Below, in pieces: positions 9,462 through 17,802 of a DNA stretch of 64,000 bases (the stretch's first letter is position 1; each line of letters opens with the position of its first letter). The DNA is from Hymenobacter cellulosivorans. Its GTDB lineage: Bacteria > Bacteroidota > Bacteroidia > Cytophagales > Hymenobacteraceae. A program made the position numbers and the translations under genes. Below the pieces are notes generated by a model. The model was not told the origin of the DNA and made no database searches. It worked only from the letters and a program-made list of their open reading frames with translations. The DNA is taken from the NCBI RefSeq assembly GCF_022919135.1, contig NZ_CP095049.1, positions 4,530,501 through 4,594,500 on the forward strand, written 5' to 3'.

Positions 9462-10562
9462 ATGCCGACCGTAGCTGACCTTGCCCGCGTCCTGGAACGT
9501 GTGGCGCCCCTGGCCTACCAGGAATCCTACGACAATGCCGGCCTGCAGTGCGGCGACCCGCAGGCCGCGGTGCAGGGCGTACTCATTGCCCTCGACTGCA
9601 CTCCGGCCGTTATCGACGAGGCCCTGCGGCGGGGCTGCAACGTGGTGGTAGCTCATCATCCGGTGGTGTTTCGGCCTCTGAAGCGCCTGACCGGAGCCAA
9701 TGAAGTAGAGCAGACCCTGATTAAGGCCATCAAGAACGATGTGGCCATTTACGCGGCCCATACCAACCTCGACAATGTACTGCCGGGCGTAAACCGTAAG
9801 TTGGCCGAAAAATTAGGCCTGGAAAACCTGCGCATCCTCGACCCCAAAAGCGGTACGCTAGGCAAGCTCATCACTTACGTGCCCACCACCCACACCGAGG
9901 CCGTCCTGCAGGCTCTATATGCGGCTGGGGCGGGTCAGATCGGTCATTATTCGGAGTGCAGCTTCCGGGTGGAAGGCACCGGCACTTTCACGCCTGGCGC
10001 CGGCACCAACCCGTATATTGGCGGGCCGGGCCAGCCGGAAAAAGTGCGGGAAGAACGCGTGGAAGTGCTGCTGCCCTTGCACCTGCAAGGCGCGGCGTTG
10101 CGGGCATTGCGGGCCGCGCATCCCTACGAGGAAGTGGCTTATGAGCTCGTAAAACTGGAAAATTCGCACCAGGATGTGGGATCCGGCATGATCGGCGAAC
10201 TGCCCGAAGCCCTGTCGCCGGCCGAGTTCCGGCAACGCCTGCGCTCGGCCCTGGGCGTACTTGTAGTTAAACACACCGAATTTGACCGTCCCATCAAAAA
10301 AGTAGCCCTGTGCGGCGGAGCCGGCAGCTTTTTGATCAGCAATGCCCGTCGGGCCGGGGCCGACGCCTACGTCACCGGCGATTTGAAGTACCACGAGTAC
10401 TTTGGGGCCGAGGGCCAGTTGCTGCTCTGCGACGTAGGGCACTTCGAAAGTGAGCAATTTACCGGGGAAATCTTCCGGGATTTGCTTACGGCCAACTTTA
10501 AAAGTACTTTTGCGGTCTTAATCGCTGAGACCCTCACCAACCCTGTCCGTTATGATTTCTAA
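9462..10562 (+). CDS. Nif3-like dinuclear metal centre protein
   Basis: A 366-residue Nif3/YbgI-YqfO family protein. ATG 9462 (MPTVADLARVLERVAP) is the family start; the frame is open upstream to TTG 9402. Metal-binding motifs are VVAHHPVVF near residue 63, AAHTNLDN near 105 and DVGHFESEQF near the C-terminus. The centre (about 130-240) is the inserted CutA-like domain of the long YqfO-type members. Family members form hexameric toroids with two metals per subunit, sometimes described as GTP cyclohydrolase type 1-like; the true role is unsettled. It overlaps the next gene by 11 nt, so the two are probably translationally coupled, a pairing common in Bacteroidota. Confidence 0.88.
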   Translation: MPTVADLARVLERVAPLAYQESYDNAGLQCGDPQAAVQGVLIALDCTPAVIDEALRRGCNVVVAHHPVVFRPLKRLTGANEVEQTLIKAIKNDVAIYAAHTNLDNVLPGVNRKLAEKLGLENLRILDPKSGTLGKLITYVPTTHTEAVLQALYAAGAGQIGHYSECSFRVEGTGTFTPGAGTNPYIGGPGQPEKVREERVEVLLPLHLQGAALRALRAAHPYEEVAYELVKLENSHQDVGSGMIGELPEALSPAEFRQRLRSALGVLVVKHTEFDRPIKKVALCGGAGSFLISNARRAGADAYVTGDLKYHEYFGAEGQLLLCDVGHFESEQFTGEIFRDLLTANFKSTFAVLIAETLTNPVRYDF

Positions 10563-11304
10563 TCCTTCCACGGAAACCACCGTCGCCAGTAAGCTGGAAG
10601 CCCTTCTGAACCTGCAGCGCCTCGACTCGCAGCTCGACGAAATTCGGCGCGTCCGCGGCGACCTGCCCGAAGAAGTGCGCGACCTGGAAGACGAAATTGC
10701 TGGCTATGAGGTGCGCGTGAGCAAGTTTGACGAGGAAATTCAAGCCCTGAACGACCAAATCAAGCAGCGCAAGCAGAACGCCAAAGACGCCGAAGGCCTC
10801 ATCAAGAAGTATGAGGACCAGCAGCAAAACGTGCGCAACAACCGCGAATACGAGGCAATTGCCAAGGAAATCGAGCTGCAGCGCCTGGAAATCCAGATTT
10901 CGGAAAAGAAAATCAAGGAGGCCCAGTACCAGATTGAGCAGAAAAACAACGACATCGCCGGCACCAAGCAGCGCCTCGATGAGCGCAAGAAAGATCTGAC
11001 CAACAAGAACACCGAGCTCCAGACTATCATCGGCGAAAGCGAAGCCGACGAGAAAAAGCTGCTCGACGAGCGTGAAAACGCCGTAAAGCCCATCGAGGAG
11101 CGCCTGCTGACGGCCTACACCCGCATCCGCGGCAACGTCCGCAACGGGCTGGCTGTGGTAATGGTGAAGCGTGACGCCTGCGGCGGCTGCTTCAACACCG
11201 TACCGCCTCAGCGCCAGGCCGACATCATCTCGCACAAGAAAATCATCGTGTGCGAGCACTGCGGCCGGGTTCTGGCCGACGTGGACGTGAAGCAGCCGGC
11301 TTAA
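10552..11304 (+). CDS. Zinc-ribbon coiled-coil protein (C4-type)
   Basis: A 250-residue protein with a long coiled coil (about 15-180, rich in E, K, Q and heptad-like) and a C-terminal four-cysteine zinc ribbon: CGGC near 205 and CEHC near 235. This is the architecture of the zf-RING_7/C4-type zinc ribbon family, thought to bind nucleic acid or act as an adaptor; the function is not established. The start ATG lies inside the 3' end of the Nif3 gene, so they form one unit, closed by a terminator. The pairing with Nif3 is seen widely, which suggests a shared process (inference). Confidence 0.85.
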   Translation: MISNPSTETTVASKLEALLNLQRLDSQLDEIRRVRGDLPEEVRDLEDEIAGYEVRVSKFDEEIQALNDQIKQRKQNAKDAEGLIKKYEDQQQNVRNNREYEAIAKEIELQRLEIQISEKKIKEAQYQIEQKNNDIAGTKQRLDERKKDLTNKNTELQTIIGESEADEKKLLDERENAVKPIEERLLTAYTRIRGNVRNGLAVVMVKRDACGGCFNTVPPQRQADIISHKKIIVCEHCGRVLADVDVKQPA

Positions 11305-11334
11305 TTTCCGCGCTTCGTTTTTCGAACGCACCCC

Positions 11335-11366
11335 AAAAAGGAACGGCCCACCAGTCGTTCCTTTTT
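11335..11366 (+). terminator. Intrinsic terminator
   Basis: A perfect 11-bp stem (11335-11345 and 11356-11366) with a 10-nt loop and a T run. It ends the Nif3/zinc-ribbon unit. Confidence 0.8.
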
Positions 11367-11385
11367 TATTTGCTCTGGCTTTTCC

Positions 11386-12948
11386 GTGGCTCACATTCCA
11401 GCTCCTTCCGCTCTCCCTTTCTCCGGACTCCGGCTGCTGCTGGGGCTGCTGCTCGTGCTTCTGTGCGCCGCTGGCCCATCCCAGCACGAGCCGGCGGCCA
11501 CGCAGGCCCCGGAAGCGGCTAATGCAGCCGCTGGCAACCTGACACCTGGCGCCCGCTTGGCCTACGCCGAGCTGCTCAAGCTGCGCATAGAGCCGGCCCG
11601 GCTATTACTCCTGGAAGAAGCCAAACGAGCCCCTGCCAGCGCCGGCACGCTGCTTGTGGCCGACTGTATCGACTTTACCGAGCTCATGATCCGGCAGGAC
11701 GCCAGCCGCTACGAGGCCGTAGTGGCGGCCCAGAACCGGCGGCTGGCGGCGCTGGAAAAATTGCGGGAGCCCGGGCCGCTACGCGAGTTTGCCCGGGCCG
11801 AAATCCGTCTGCACCAAGCCGCGGCCCAGGTTACGTACCAGCACGAAATCCAGGGGGCCTGGAGCTTGCGCCAGGCTTACCAGCAGATGCAGGCAGTGGT
11901 GCAGCGCTACCCCGACTTTATTCCGGCCCGCAAAACCCTGGGCATGTGTCAGTTTATGATTGGCTCCGTGCCCGAAGGCTACCGGTGGTTTCTGAAGCTG
12001 CTTGGGCTGCCGGGCAGCGTGGCCGCCGGGGTGCAGAATCTGGGTCTGGCGGCTCAAAAGCCCAACGACTTTCAGCCAGAGGCCCGCATTATTCTGGCGC
12101 TGGTGCAGGAAACCTACTTCAAGAAAGGTGAAGAATCGGCCCGGCTCGTGCAGCAGCTCGCCGCCCAGCAGCCGGATAACCTGCTTTACTCCTACCTGCT
12201 GCTCAGCCTCAATAAGCGCCTGCACCGCACCGACGCGGCCTTGGCTGCCTACCGCAGCCGGCCCACCGGCCCGGGCTATTTGAGCGTGCCCTACCTGCAC
12301 CACATGGCCGCCGATTTACTGCTTTACCAGGGCCAGTACGCGGCTTCGACGCGGGCTAACCAGCAGTTTTTGCAGGACTACCCGGGCACGCACTACCGCA
12401 AGGATGCTGCTTTTAAGCTGTACCTGGCTTCCTGGCTGAGTGGCGACGACAAAGCTGCCGAGCGGTACCGCCAGCAAATAAACCAGGGGGGCCGTACGGT
12501 AGTGGAGGAAGATGCCTATGCCCAGCGCTTTTTTGAGGACCGGGTTCCGCTGAACCGCACCCTGACCCGGGCCCGCCTGCAGATTGACGGGGGCTACTAC
12601 CGCCCGGCCCTGGCCACGTTGCGCGGCTTCACGGCTGCGGGCGGACTACTGCGCGACCGGCTCGAAGAGCCTTACCGCCGGGCCCGGGCCTATCAGGGCC
12701 TGGGCCGCCTCGACTCGGCCCGCCTGTATTATACTCGCACCATTGCGCTGGCGGGCAAGGCTCCCTACTACTTCGGGCCGCAGTCGGCGCTGCAGATGGG
12801 CTACCTCTGCCAGGCCGAGGGGCAGCTAAACATGGCCCGACTTTACTTCCAGAAAGTGCTCGATTCGCCCAAGCACGAGTATAAGAACAGCACCGACGCC
12901 AAGGCTAAAGTGGCGCTAGCCGGACTGCCCGCGGCTAAGGTTCGGTAG
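11386..12948 (+). CDS. Exported TPR-repeat protein
   Basis: A 520-residue protein starting at GTG 11386. The N-terminus has a hydrophobic stretch (LRLLLGLLLVLLCAAG, about 15-30) that fits a signal peptide or anchor. The rest is almost all helical, with repeated Ala/Leu/Tyr patterns of tetratricopeptide type, such as LGRLDSARLYYTRTIALAG and AEGQLNMARLYFQKVLDS at the C-terminus. No catalytic motif is seen. It probably scaffolds protein contacts in the periplasm. It lies 20 nt after a terminator and ends 12 nt before the pabB region. The exact start is uncertain because no ATG is available near the signal peptide. Confidence 0.7.
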   Translation: MAHIPAPSALPFSGLRLLLGLLLVLLCAAGPSQHEPAATQAPEAANAAAGNLTPGARLAYAELLKLRIEPARLLLLEEAKRAPASAGTLLVADCIDFTELMIRQDASRYEAVVAAQNRRLAALEKLREPGPLREFARAEIRLHQAAAQVTYQHEIQGAWSLRQAYQQMQAVVQRYPDFIPARKTLGMCQFMIGSVPEGYRWFLKLLGLPGSVAAGVQNLGLAAQKPNDFQPEARIILALVQETYFKKGEESARLVQQLAAQQPDNLLYSYLLLSLNKRLHRTDAALAAYRSRPTGPGYLSVPYLHHMAADLLLYQGQYAASTRANQQFLQDYPGTHYRKDAAFKLYLASWLSGDDKAAERYRQQINQGGRTVVEEDAYAQRFFEDRVPLNRTLTRARLQIDGGYYRPALATLRGFTAAGGLLRDRLEEPYRRARAYQGLGRLDSARLYYTRTIALAGKAPYYFGPQSALQMGYLCQAEGQLNMARLYFQKVLDSPKHEYKNSTDAKAKVALAGLPAAKVR

Positions 12949-12955
12949 CGGGGGT

Positions 12956-12963
12956 TACTTTTG
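12956..12963 (+). promoter_or_regulatory. Candidate -7 box of the pabB promoter
   Basis: TACTTTTG matches the Bacteroidota -7 consensus TAnnTTTG. It overlaps a nominal TTG start at 12961, so if the box is used the protein must start further downstream. Confidence 0.5.
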
Positions 12964-12996
12964 CGGCCCTGTTTTCCCGTTCCTCTCTTCCTGCCC

Positions 12997-14289
12997 GTGG
13001 CTGTTTTCGTTTCTTTTGGCTCCTTACCCGCCCCGGCCGAGTTTCGGGCCCGCGCCCTGCACTGGGCCGCGCAGTTTGCGTATTGCGCCTACTATGAAGC
13101 TAATGGCCTGGACTATCCGCAGGGCGCCTTTGAGCAGTTGCTGGCTGTGGCGCAGGCCCCGCAGGCGTCGCCGGCTAGCCTGCCCGAGCTACAAGCCTGG
13201 CTGGCGCAATCCGCCACTGGTCCGCGCTGCGGCATCGTGACCTACGACGTAAAAAATGAGGTGGAGGCCCTGCACAGCCGCCATTTTGATGGGCTGCAAT
13301 GGCCCGCGCTGCATTTCTTCGCGCCCGACACCTGGCTGTGCTGGCGCCCGGATGGTGTGGAAATTCAGGGGGATACGGTGGGCGTACTGGAGGCCATCCT
13401 TGCTACTGAAGTGCCGACTGAGGCGCCTGCGCAGGTAAAAACCATGCGGCCCCGCTTGCCAAAGGGAGAGTACCTGGCCGCCGTAGAAGCCATTCGGGAG
13501 GACATTCTCAACGGGGAAGTCTACGAGCTGAACCTGTGCCAGGAGTTCTACGCCGAGCAAGTAACCCTGGAGCCCGTCGAAACTTTTCTGCGCCTGCTGG
13601 AAGCTTCACCCACGCCGTTTGCGGGCTTTTACAAGTGGCAGGACCGGTACCTGCTCTGCGCCTCACCCGAGCGGTTTTTGCAGAAAAAAGGCCCGCAGCT
13701 GGTTTCCCAGCCCATCAAAGGTACCATCCGGCGCGGGGCCACGCCCGCCGAGGACGCGCAGTTGCGCCAGCACCTCCTGCACGACGAAAAAGAACGGGCC
13801 GAAAACCTGATGATTGTGGATCTGGTGCGCAACGACCTGGCCCGCGTGGCCCAAACCGGCACCGTCCAGGTTCCCGAGCTATTCGGCCTCTACCCTTTTC
13901 GTCACGTCTGGCAGATGATTTCCACCGTGCAGGCCCAGGCTCGGCCCGGCCTCGGTTTGGTTGATATGCTGCGCGCCACTTTCCCGATGGGCTCGATGAC
14001 GGGCGCCCCCAAAATCCGGGCAATGGAGCTCATTGAGCACTATGAGCGCACCAAACGGGGCCTGTACAGCGGCAGCATGGGCTACCTCACCCCCAGCGGC
14101 GACTTCGACTTCAACGTCATTATTCGCAGCCTGCAGTACCACGCCGGCACCGGCTACCTTAGCTTCCAGGTCGGCTCGGCCATCACCTACGATTCGGTAC
14201 CGGAGCGTGAATACGACGAATGCCTGCTCAAGGCCCGCGCCCTGCTCCAGGTGCTGGGAGCTACGGTGAATGAGCGAATGAGCGAATGA
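12997..14289 (+). CDS. pabB: Aminodeoxychorismate synthase component I (PabB)
   Basis: A chorismate-binding enzyme making 4-amino-4-deoxychorismate for folate. The motif PIKGT with Lys241 (counted from GTG 12997) marks PabB; anthranilate synthases have PIAGT here. Other family signatures are FAGFY, SPERFL, NLMIVDLVRNDLAR, GSMTGAPK and the final SFQVGSAITYDS. The frame is open from TTG 12961, but that codon lies in a good -7 promoter box, so GTG 12997 is preferred. The C-terminal residues VNERMSE are encoded by an octamer repeat that also forms the end of the facing CAT-like gene. No pabA or pabC is in the window. Confidence 0.87.
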   Translation: MAVFVSFGSLPAPAEFRARALHWAAQFAYCAYYEANGLDYPQGAFEQLLAVAQAPQASPASLPELQAWLAQSATGPRCGIVTYDVKNEVEALHSRHFDGLQWPALHFFAPDTWLCWRPDGVEIQGDTVGVLEAILATEVPTEAPAQVKTMRPRLPKGEYLAAVEAIREDILNGEVYELNLCQEFYAEQVTLEPVETFLRLLEASPTPFAGFYKWQDRYLLCASPERFLQKKGPQLVSQPIKGTIRRGATPAEDAQLRQHLLHDEKERAENLMIVDLVRNDLARVAQTGTVQVPELFGLYPFRHVWQMISTVQAQARPGLGLVDMLRATFPMGSMTGAPKIRAMELIEHYERTKRGLYSGSMGYLTPSGDFDFNVIIRSLQYHAGTGYLSFQVGSAITYDSVPEREYDECLLKARALLQVLGATVNERMSE

Positions 14290-14624
14290 GTGAGTTTACC
14301 GTTCATTCTGCACCAACGGCGCTACATCTACTCGGGAGGCATTCTTGGAGTTTGGTAAGCCTCTTCCGAGTACTCGGGAAGGCCTTTTGCAAGTCGTGAA
14401 GCCCCTCCCGAGTACTCAGAAGAGGCTTTTGCAATTCATGTAGCCCTCCCCGCCTACTCGGGAAGCACTTTTGGTAGCGCTGCAAGCCGCCGCTTCTATT
14501 CGTGGGCCATTTCTCTACGCATTACAAGCCCCAGCGAGTAGAAGCGGCGGCTTGGCAATATACCTCTGATGCCCGCCGCACCAGCCGAACGACAACTCAC
14601 TTAATCGCTCATTCGCTCATTCAC
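14266..14624. repeat. Palindromic intergenic repeat element, copy 1
   Basis: A region bounded by a perfect 20-bp inverted repeat (14266-14285 and 14605-14624). Each end is built from repeats of the octamer GAATGAGC, followed by a degenerate GTGAGTT-type sequence. The inverted ends form the last codons of both convergent genes, so PabB ends NERMSE and the CAT-like protein ends NERMSD. The interior holds a 42-bp tandem array and a second inverted repeat of 20 bp with one mismatch (14483-14502 and 14535-14554). The inner edge of the right end, CCAGCCGAACGACAACTCAC (14581-14600), recurs exactly at 16220-16239. This is a dispersed repeat family, possibly MITE-like, with no coding capacity for mobility. 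Confidence 0.75.
14329..14538. repeat. 42-bp tandem repeat array, about five copies
   Basis: Units start at 14329, 14371, 14413, 14455 and 14497 with exact 42-nt spacing. The first three are clear, the fourth is diverged and the fifth strongly diverged. Unit junctions carry CCGAGTACTCGG-like palindromes, so each can form a hairpin. Because 42 is a multiple of three, the minus strand keeps an open frame of 60 codons (14485-14303) with a 14-residue repeat ending in variants of GLHELQK. There is no evidence that it is translated. Confidence 0.8.
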
Positions 14625-15248
14625 GGCAAGTCTTTGCTCGAAGGCTTGCAGAAACTGACCCACGTGATAACCGTCGGCCAGGGCGTGGTGCACGTTGACG
14701 GCCACGTTCATGTAGGTGCGGCCGTTCTCCTCGTAGAGCTGGCTAAAGGAAATCTTGGGGCAGCTGTCGGGGTGCTGGAAGCTGCGGGCGTGGGTCAGGC
14801 CGGTGAAGCGCACCCATGGGATAGCCGAGCAGTGCAGCACGTCGACGCGGGCAGTGGTGTTGCTCAGGCGCAGGCCGGAGCTGTTTTGCACGGCTTCGAT
14901 TTCGGCCTGAGCGGCAGCCACAAATCCGGCTAGCTCATCGTGCTGCTCGATAAAGGAAAAGGCGAAGGTGTGGTCGGAGCGACCCAGGGTAGCCGAGGCG
15001 TGTACCCGGTCGTAGCGGTACACCTGCCCGTCTTCGATGCGGGTCCGGAACTCGGGCACTTCGTTGGCGGCCTGCACCGCGTGGTAGAGGTAGTACAGGA
15101 AAAACGACACGCCTAGGCGCTTGGCTTCGGCCTGGGCCCCGGTGCAGTCTACTGGCGCTACGAGGCCAAAAAACGGTTCTTCAAAAGCGCCGAAGAAGGC
15201 AAAATGCTCCCGCCGGTTCCAGGTTTGTAGGTCAATCAGCTGTTTCAT
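14601..15248 (-). CDS. Chloramphenicol acetyltransferase-like protein
   Basis: A 215-residue CAT-family acyltransferase starting at ATG 15248 (MKQLIDLQTWNRREHFAFF); the frame is open upstream to 15281. The catalytic signature HHALADG lies at about 187-193, matching HHxxxDG, and the N-terminal WxRxxHF pattern is typical of CAT trimers. It should transfer acetyl from acetyl-CoA to a hydroxyl acceptor. Chromosomal Bacteroidota homologues are not necessarily resistance enzymes, so I do not claim chloramphenicol as substrate. The last residues, VNERMSD, come from the intergenic repeat element and are shared with PabB. It converges on pabB and diverges from the HAD gene. Confidence 0.85.
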   Translation of the reverse strand: MKQLIDLQTWNRREHFAFFGAFEEPFFGLVAPVDCTGAQAEAKRLGVSFFLYYLYHAVQAANEVPEFRTRIEDGQVYRYDRVHASATLGRSDHTFAFSFIEQHDELAGFVAAAQAEIEAVQNSSGLRLSNTTARVDVLHCSAIPWVRFTGLTHARSFQHPDSCPKISFSQLYEENGRTYMNVAVNVHHALADGYHVGQFLQAFEQRLAVNERMSD

Positions 15249-15316
15249 GGGCGGCAAGTTCGGTAACTTTACCCGCCGCATGACTCTGTAACCTGGTTTT
15301 TCCCTTTTTCTAGCCC

Positions 15317-16012
15317 ATGTCTGCTCCCCATCTGATTGCCTTCGACGCCGACGACACGCTCTGGTCCAACCAGCCCCACTTCGACCAGGTCGAAGCCCAG
15401 CTCCTGGAAATTCTGGCCCACTGCGGTGATGCCCAGCGCATCACCGAGCAGCTCAACCAGGTGCAGCGCCAGAACATGAAGCTCTTTGGCTACGGGGCCA
15501 AGTCCTTCATGCTCTCCATGATTGAAACTGCCATCCAGCTCACCGACGGCAAGGTCACCGGCGTCGAAATCCAGCAGATCCTGGATATGGGCAAGGACCT
15601 GTTGCGCTACCCCATCGAGCCCCTGCCGGGCGTAGTCGAGGTGCTCACCGAGCTGCGCCGCCGCGGCCACCGCCTGATGGTGCTCACCAAGGGCGACCTG
15701 TTCGACCAGGAAAGCAAGCTGGCCCGCTCCGGCCTGGGCGAGTATTTCGACTACGTGGAAATCGTCAGTGAAAAGGACGAGGCCACCTACCAGCGTCTGC
15801 TGGCCCGCTACAACGCCCTGCCCGGCGAGTTTTTCATGATTGGCAACTCCCTCAAGTCCGACATCCTACCCGTAGCCCAGCTCGGTTTCCGCGCCGTACA
15901 CGTTCCCTTCCACGCCACCTGGGTCTTCGAGCACGTCGACCCCGAAAAGCTCGCCGGCCTAGAATTTCACGCCGTCACGGATTTGCGCCAGGTGCTGGAT
16001 TTGGTGGACTAG
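15317..16012 (+). CDS. HAD-superfamily hydrolase
   Basis: A 231-residue haloacid dehalogenase-like phosphohydrolase. Motif I is FDADDTLW (nucleophile Asp9, acid/base Asp11), motif II is VLTKGD, motif III is the Lys region near 150, and motif IV is IGNSLKSDILPA-like (GNSLKSDI). A helical C1 cap lies between motifs I and II (about 20-100). Substrate is probably a small phosphomonoester, not predictable further. It is a single gene, divergent from the CAT-like gene. The stop codon TAG at 16010 lies at the left edge of the second palindromic repeat element. Confidence 0.85.
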   Translation: MSAPHLIAFDADDTLWSNQPHFDQVEAQLLEILAHCGDAQRITEQLNQVQRQNMKLFGYGAKSFMLSMIETAIQLTDGKVTGVEIQQILDMGKDLLRYPIEPLPGVVEVLTELRRRGHRLMVLTKGDLFDQESKLARSGLGEYFDYVEIVSEKDEATYQRLLARYNALPGEFFMIGNSLKSDILPVAQLGFRAVHVPFHATWVFEHVDPEKLAGLEFHAVTDLRQVLDLVD

Positions 16013-16266
16013 TGAACTGGTGAGTTGCTGTTCAATTACCTTGTGTCCTTGCGAGCAGAGCTAAACCATCCGTCCGCTGCTTGTGACAAACGTTCTTTAC
16101 CAGAAAGCCCCAACGCCAGAGTTGACGTTAGGGCTTTTCGCTTCAAGGCACTTTGCCCACTTCAGAGGACGGATAGCTTCGTCCTGCCTCCTCACAAGGA
16201 CACGAGTATGCCTTTCGCGCCAGCCGAACGACAACTCACCATTTCGCCATTTCACTAGTTCACCAC
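16009..16266. repeat. Palindromic intergenic repeat element, copy 2
   Basis: A long imperfect palindrome. The outer ends match in inverted orientation: ACTAGTGAA and GGTGAGTTG near 16010-16027, mirrored at 16233-16262. Inward, GTGTCCTTG and ATCCGTCC occur on the left (about 16043-16075) and again, inverted, on the right (about 16165-16203). The centre is a hairpin (16103-16117 and 16124-16139) with AAAGCCC and GGGCTTTT arms. The right end carries the exact 20-mer found in copy 1 (here 16220-16239). It also fills the gap between the HAD gene and the miaB promoter, which otherwise holds no gene. Confidence 0.7.
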
Positions 16267-16308
16267 TTCGGAAGCTCTGCCATTCTGTCATTTTGGGGCA
16301 AAAACCCT

Positions 16309-16316
16309 TACCTTTG
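16309..16316 (+). promoter_or_regulatory. Candidate -7 box of the miaB promoter
   Basis: TACCTTTG fits TAnnTTTG and lies 25 nt before ATG 16342. No TTG is seen at the usual -33 distance, so the call rests on the -7 box alone. Confidence 0.45.
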
Positions 16317-16341
16317 CCCTCCTTCTGTGTTTACGATATCT

Positions 16342-17802
16342 ATGTCCCAGCCTCTGCTCACCCTCGACTTTCTCGATACGCCCGCCGCACCCACCGCTGC
16401 CGACCACCAACCGGCTCAGGAGGTGCGCGTCAGCCCGGCCACCCGCACCGGCCGGCAGCGCAAGCTCTACATCGAGAGCTACGGCTGCCAGATGAATTTC
16501 TCCGACTCCGAAATCGTCTCCTCCATCCTCTTCGAGGAAGGCTTTGATACCACCGAGCAACTCTCCGACGCCGATTTGGTGCTGCTCAACACCTGCTCCA
16601 TCCGCGAAAAGGCCGAGCAAACCGTGCGCATGCGCCTCTCGCAGATCAACAGCCACAAAAAGCGCAACCCCGGCCTGCTCGTGGGCGTGCTGGGCTGTAT
16701 GGCCGAGCGCCTGAAAAGCAAGTTCCTGGAGGAAGAAAAGCTCGTCGACCTCGTCGTGGGCCCCGACGCCTACCGCGACCTGCCCAACCTGATCCGGGAA
16801 GTCGACGGTGGCCAGAAAGCGGTAAACGTGCTGCTCTCGCGCGACGAAACCTACGCCGACATCACGCCCGTGCGCCTCAACTCCAATGGCATCACTGCCT
16901 TTGTGAGCATCATGCGCGGCTGCGACAATATGTGCTCGTTCTGCGTGGTGCCCTTCACCCGGGGCCGCGAGCGGAGCCGCGACGCGCACAGCATCGTGCA
17001 GGAATGCCGCGACCTGGTGGCCCAGGGCTACAAGGAAGTGACCCTGCTGGGCCAGAATGTGGACTCCTACAAGTGGACGTCCGAGGACGGCCTGGAGTTC
17101 GTCAACTTCGCCCAGCTGCTGGAGCGTGTAGCTCTTATCAGCCCCGAGCTGCGGGTGCGCTTCTCTACGTCTCACCCCAAGGATATCACCGACGAGGTGC
17201 TCTACACCATGGGCAAGTACGAGAACATCTGCAAGTACATTCACCTGCCCGCCCAAAGCGGTAACTCGCGGGTGCTCAAGCTCATGAACCGCACCTACGA
17301 CCGGCCCTGGTACGAGGAACGGGTGCAGGCCATCCGCCGCATTCTGGGCGAGGATTGCGCCATCAGCACCGATATGATTTCGGGCTTCTGCTCCGAAACC
17401 GAGGAAGAACACCTGGAAACCCTGAGCCTGATCGACTTCGTGCAGTACGACATGGGTTACAACTTCTTCTACTCCGAGCGCCCCGGCACGCTGGCCGCCC
17501 GCAAGCTGGCCGACGACGTGCCGCTGGACGTGAAGAAGCGCCGCCTGCAGGAAGTCATCGACCGGCAGCAGCTCCACGCCCGGGCCCGCTACGCCCGCAT
17601 GGTCGGCCGCGTGCACCGCGTGCTGGTGGAAGGCCGCTCCAAACGGTCGGAAGAGCAACTCAGCGGCCGCAACAGCCAGAATCAGGTAGTCATCTTCCCC
17701 AAAGGCACCGCCCAGAAAGGCGACTACGTGAACGTCCTAGTTACCAGCACGACGGGCGCGGCACTGCTGGGTGAGATTGTGAGCCAGGATTCTGGCTACT
17801 AA
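16342..17802 (+). CDS. miaB: tRNA-2-methylthio-N6-dimethylallyladenosine synthase MiaB
   Basis: A radical-SAM methylthiotransferase, 486 residues from ATG 16342 (a GTG at 16327 is also in frame). It converts i6A37 to ms2i6A37 in tRNA. The N-terminal UPF0004 domain holds auxiliary-cluster cysteines Cys49 (SYGCQMN), Cys85 (NTCSIRE) and Cys119 (LGCMAE). The radical-SAM CxxxCxxC motif is Cys194, Cys198 and Cys201 (GCDNMCSFC), followed by [12 protein letters not shown]-terminal TRAM domain (about 420-486) binds tRNA. The stop codon overlaps the start of the next small gene by one base. With MiaE at 4.8 kb, the cell can make ms2io6A. Confidence 0.95.
   Translation: MSQPLLTLDFLDTPAAPTAADHQPAQEVRVSPATRTGRQRKLYIESYGCQMNFSDSEIVSSILFEEGFDTTEQLSDADLVLLNTCSIREKAEQTVRMRLSQINSHKKRNPGLLVGVLGCMAERLKSKFLEEEKLVDLVVGPDAYRDLPNLIREVDGGQKAVNVLLSRDETYADITPVRLNSNGITAFVSIMRGCDNMCSFCVVPFTRGRERSRDAHSIVQECRDLVAQGYKEVTLLGQNVDSYKWTSEDGLEFVNFAQLLERVALISPELRVRFSTSHPKDITDEVLYTMGKYENICKYIHLPAQSGNSRVLKLMNRTYDRPWYEERVQAIRRILGEDCAISTDMISGFCSETEEEHLETLSLIDFVQYDMGYNFFYSERPGTLAARKLADDVPLDVKKRRLQEVIDRQQLHARARYARMVGRVHRVLVEGRSKRSEEQLSGRNSQNQVVIFPKGTAQKGDYVNVLVTSTTGAALLGEIVSQDSGY

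Noticed and set aside
14303..14485. 60-codon minus-strand frame over the tandem array
   Set aside because: It exists because the 42-bp period preserves frame. With no start-region signal it is treated as repeat, not as a gene.
14329..14538. CRISPR array
   Set aside because: Units are contiguous 42-bp copies without distinct unique spacers, and no cas genes are present.
14601..15248. Chloramphenicol resistance gene
   Set aside because: The fold and HHxxxDG motif are clear, but chromosomal homologues often act on other acceptors, so resistance is not claimed.
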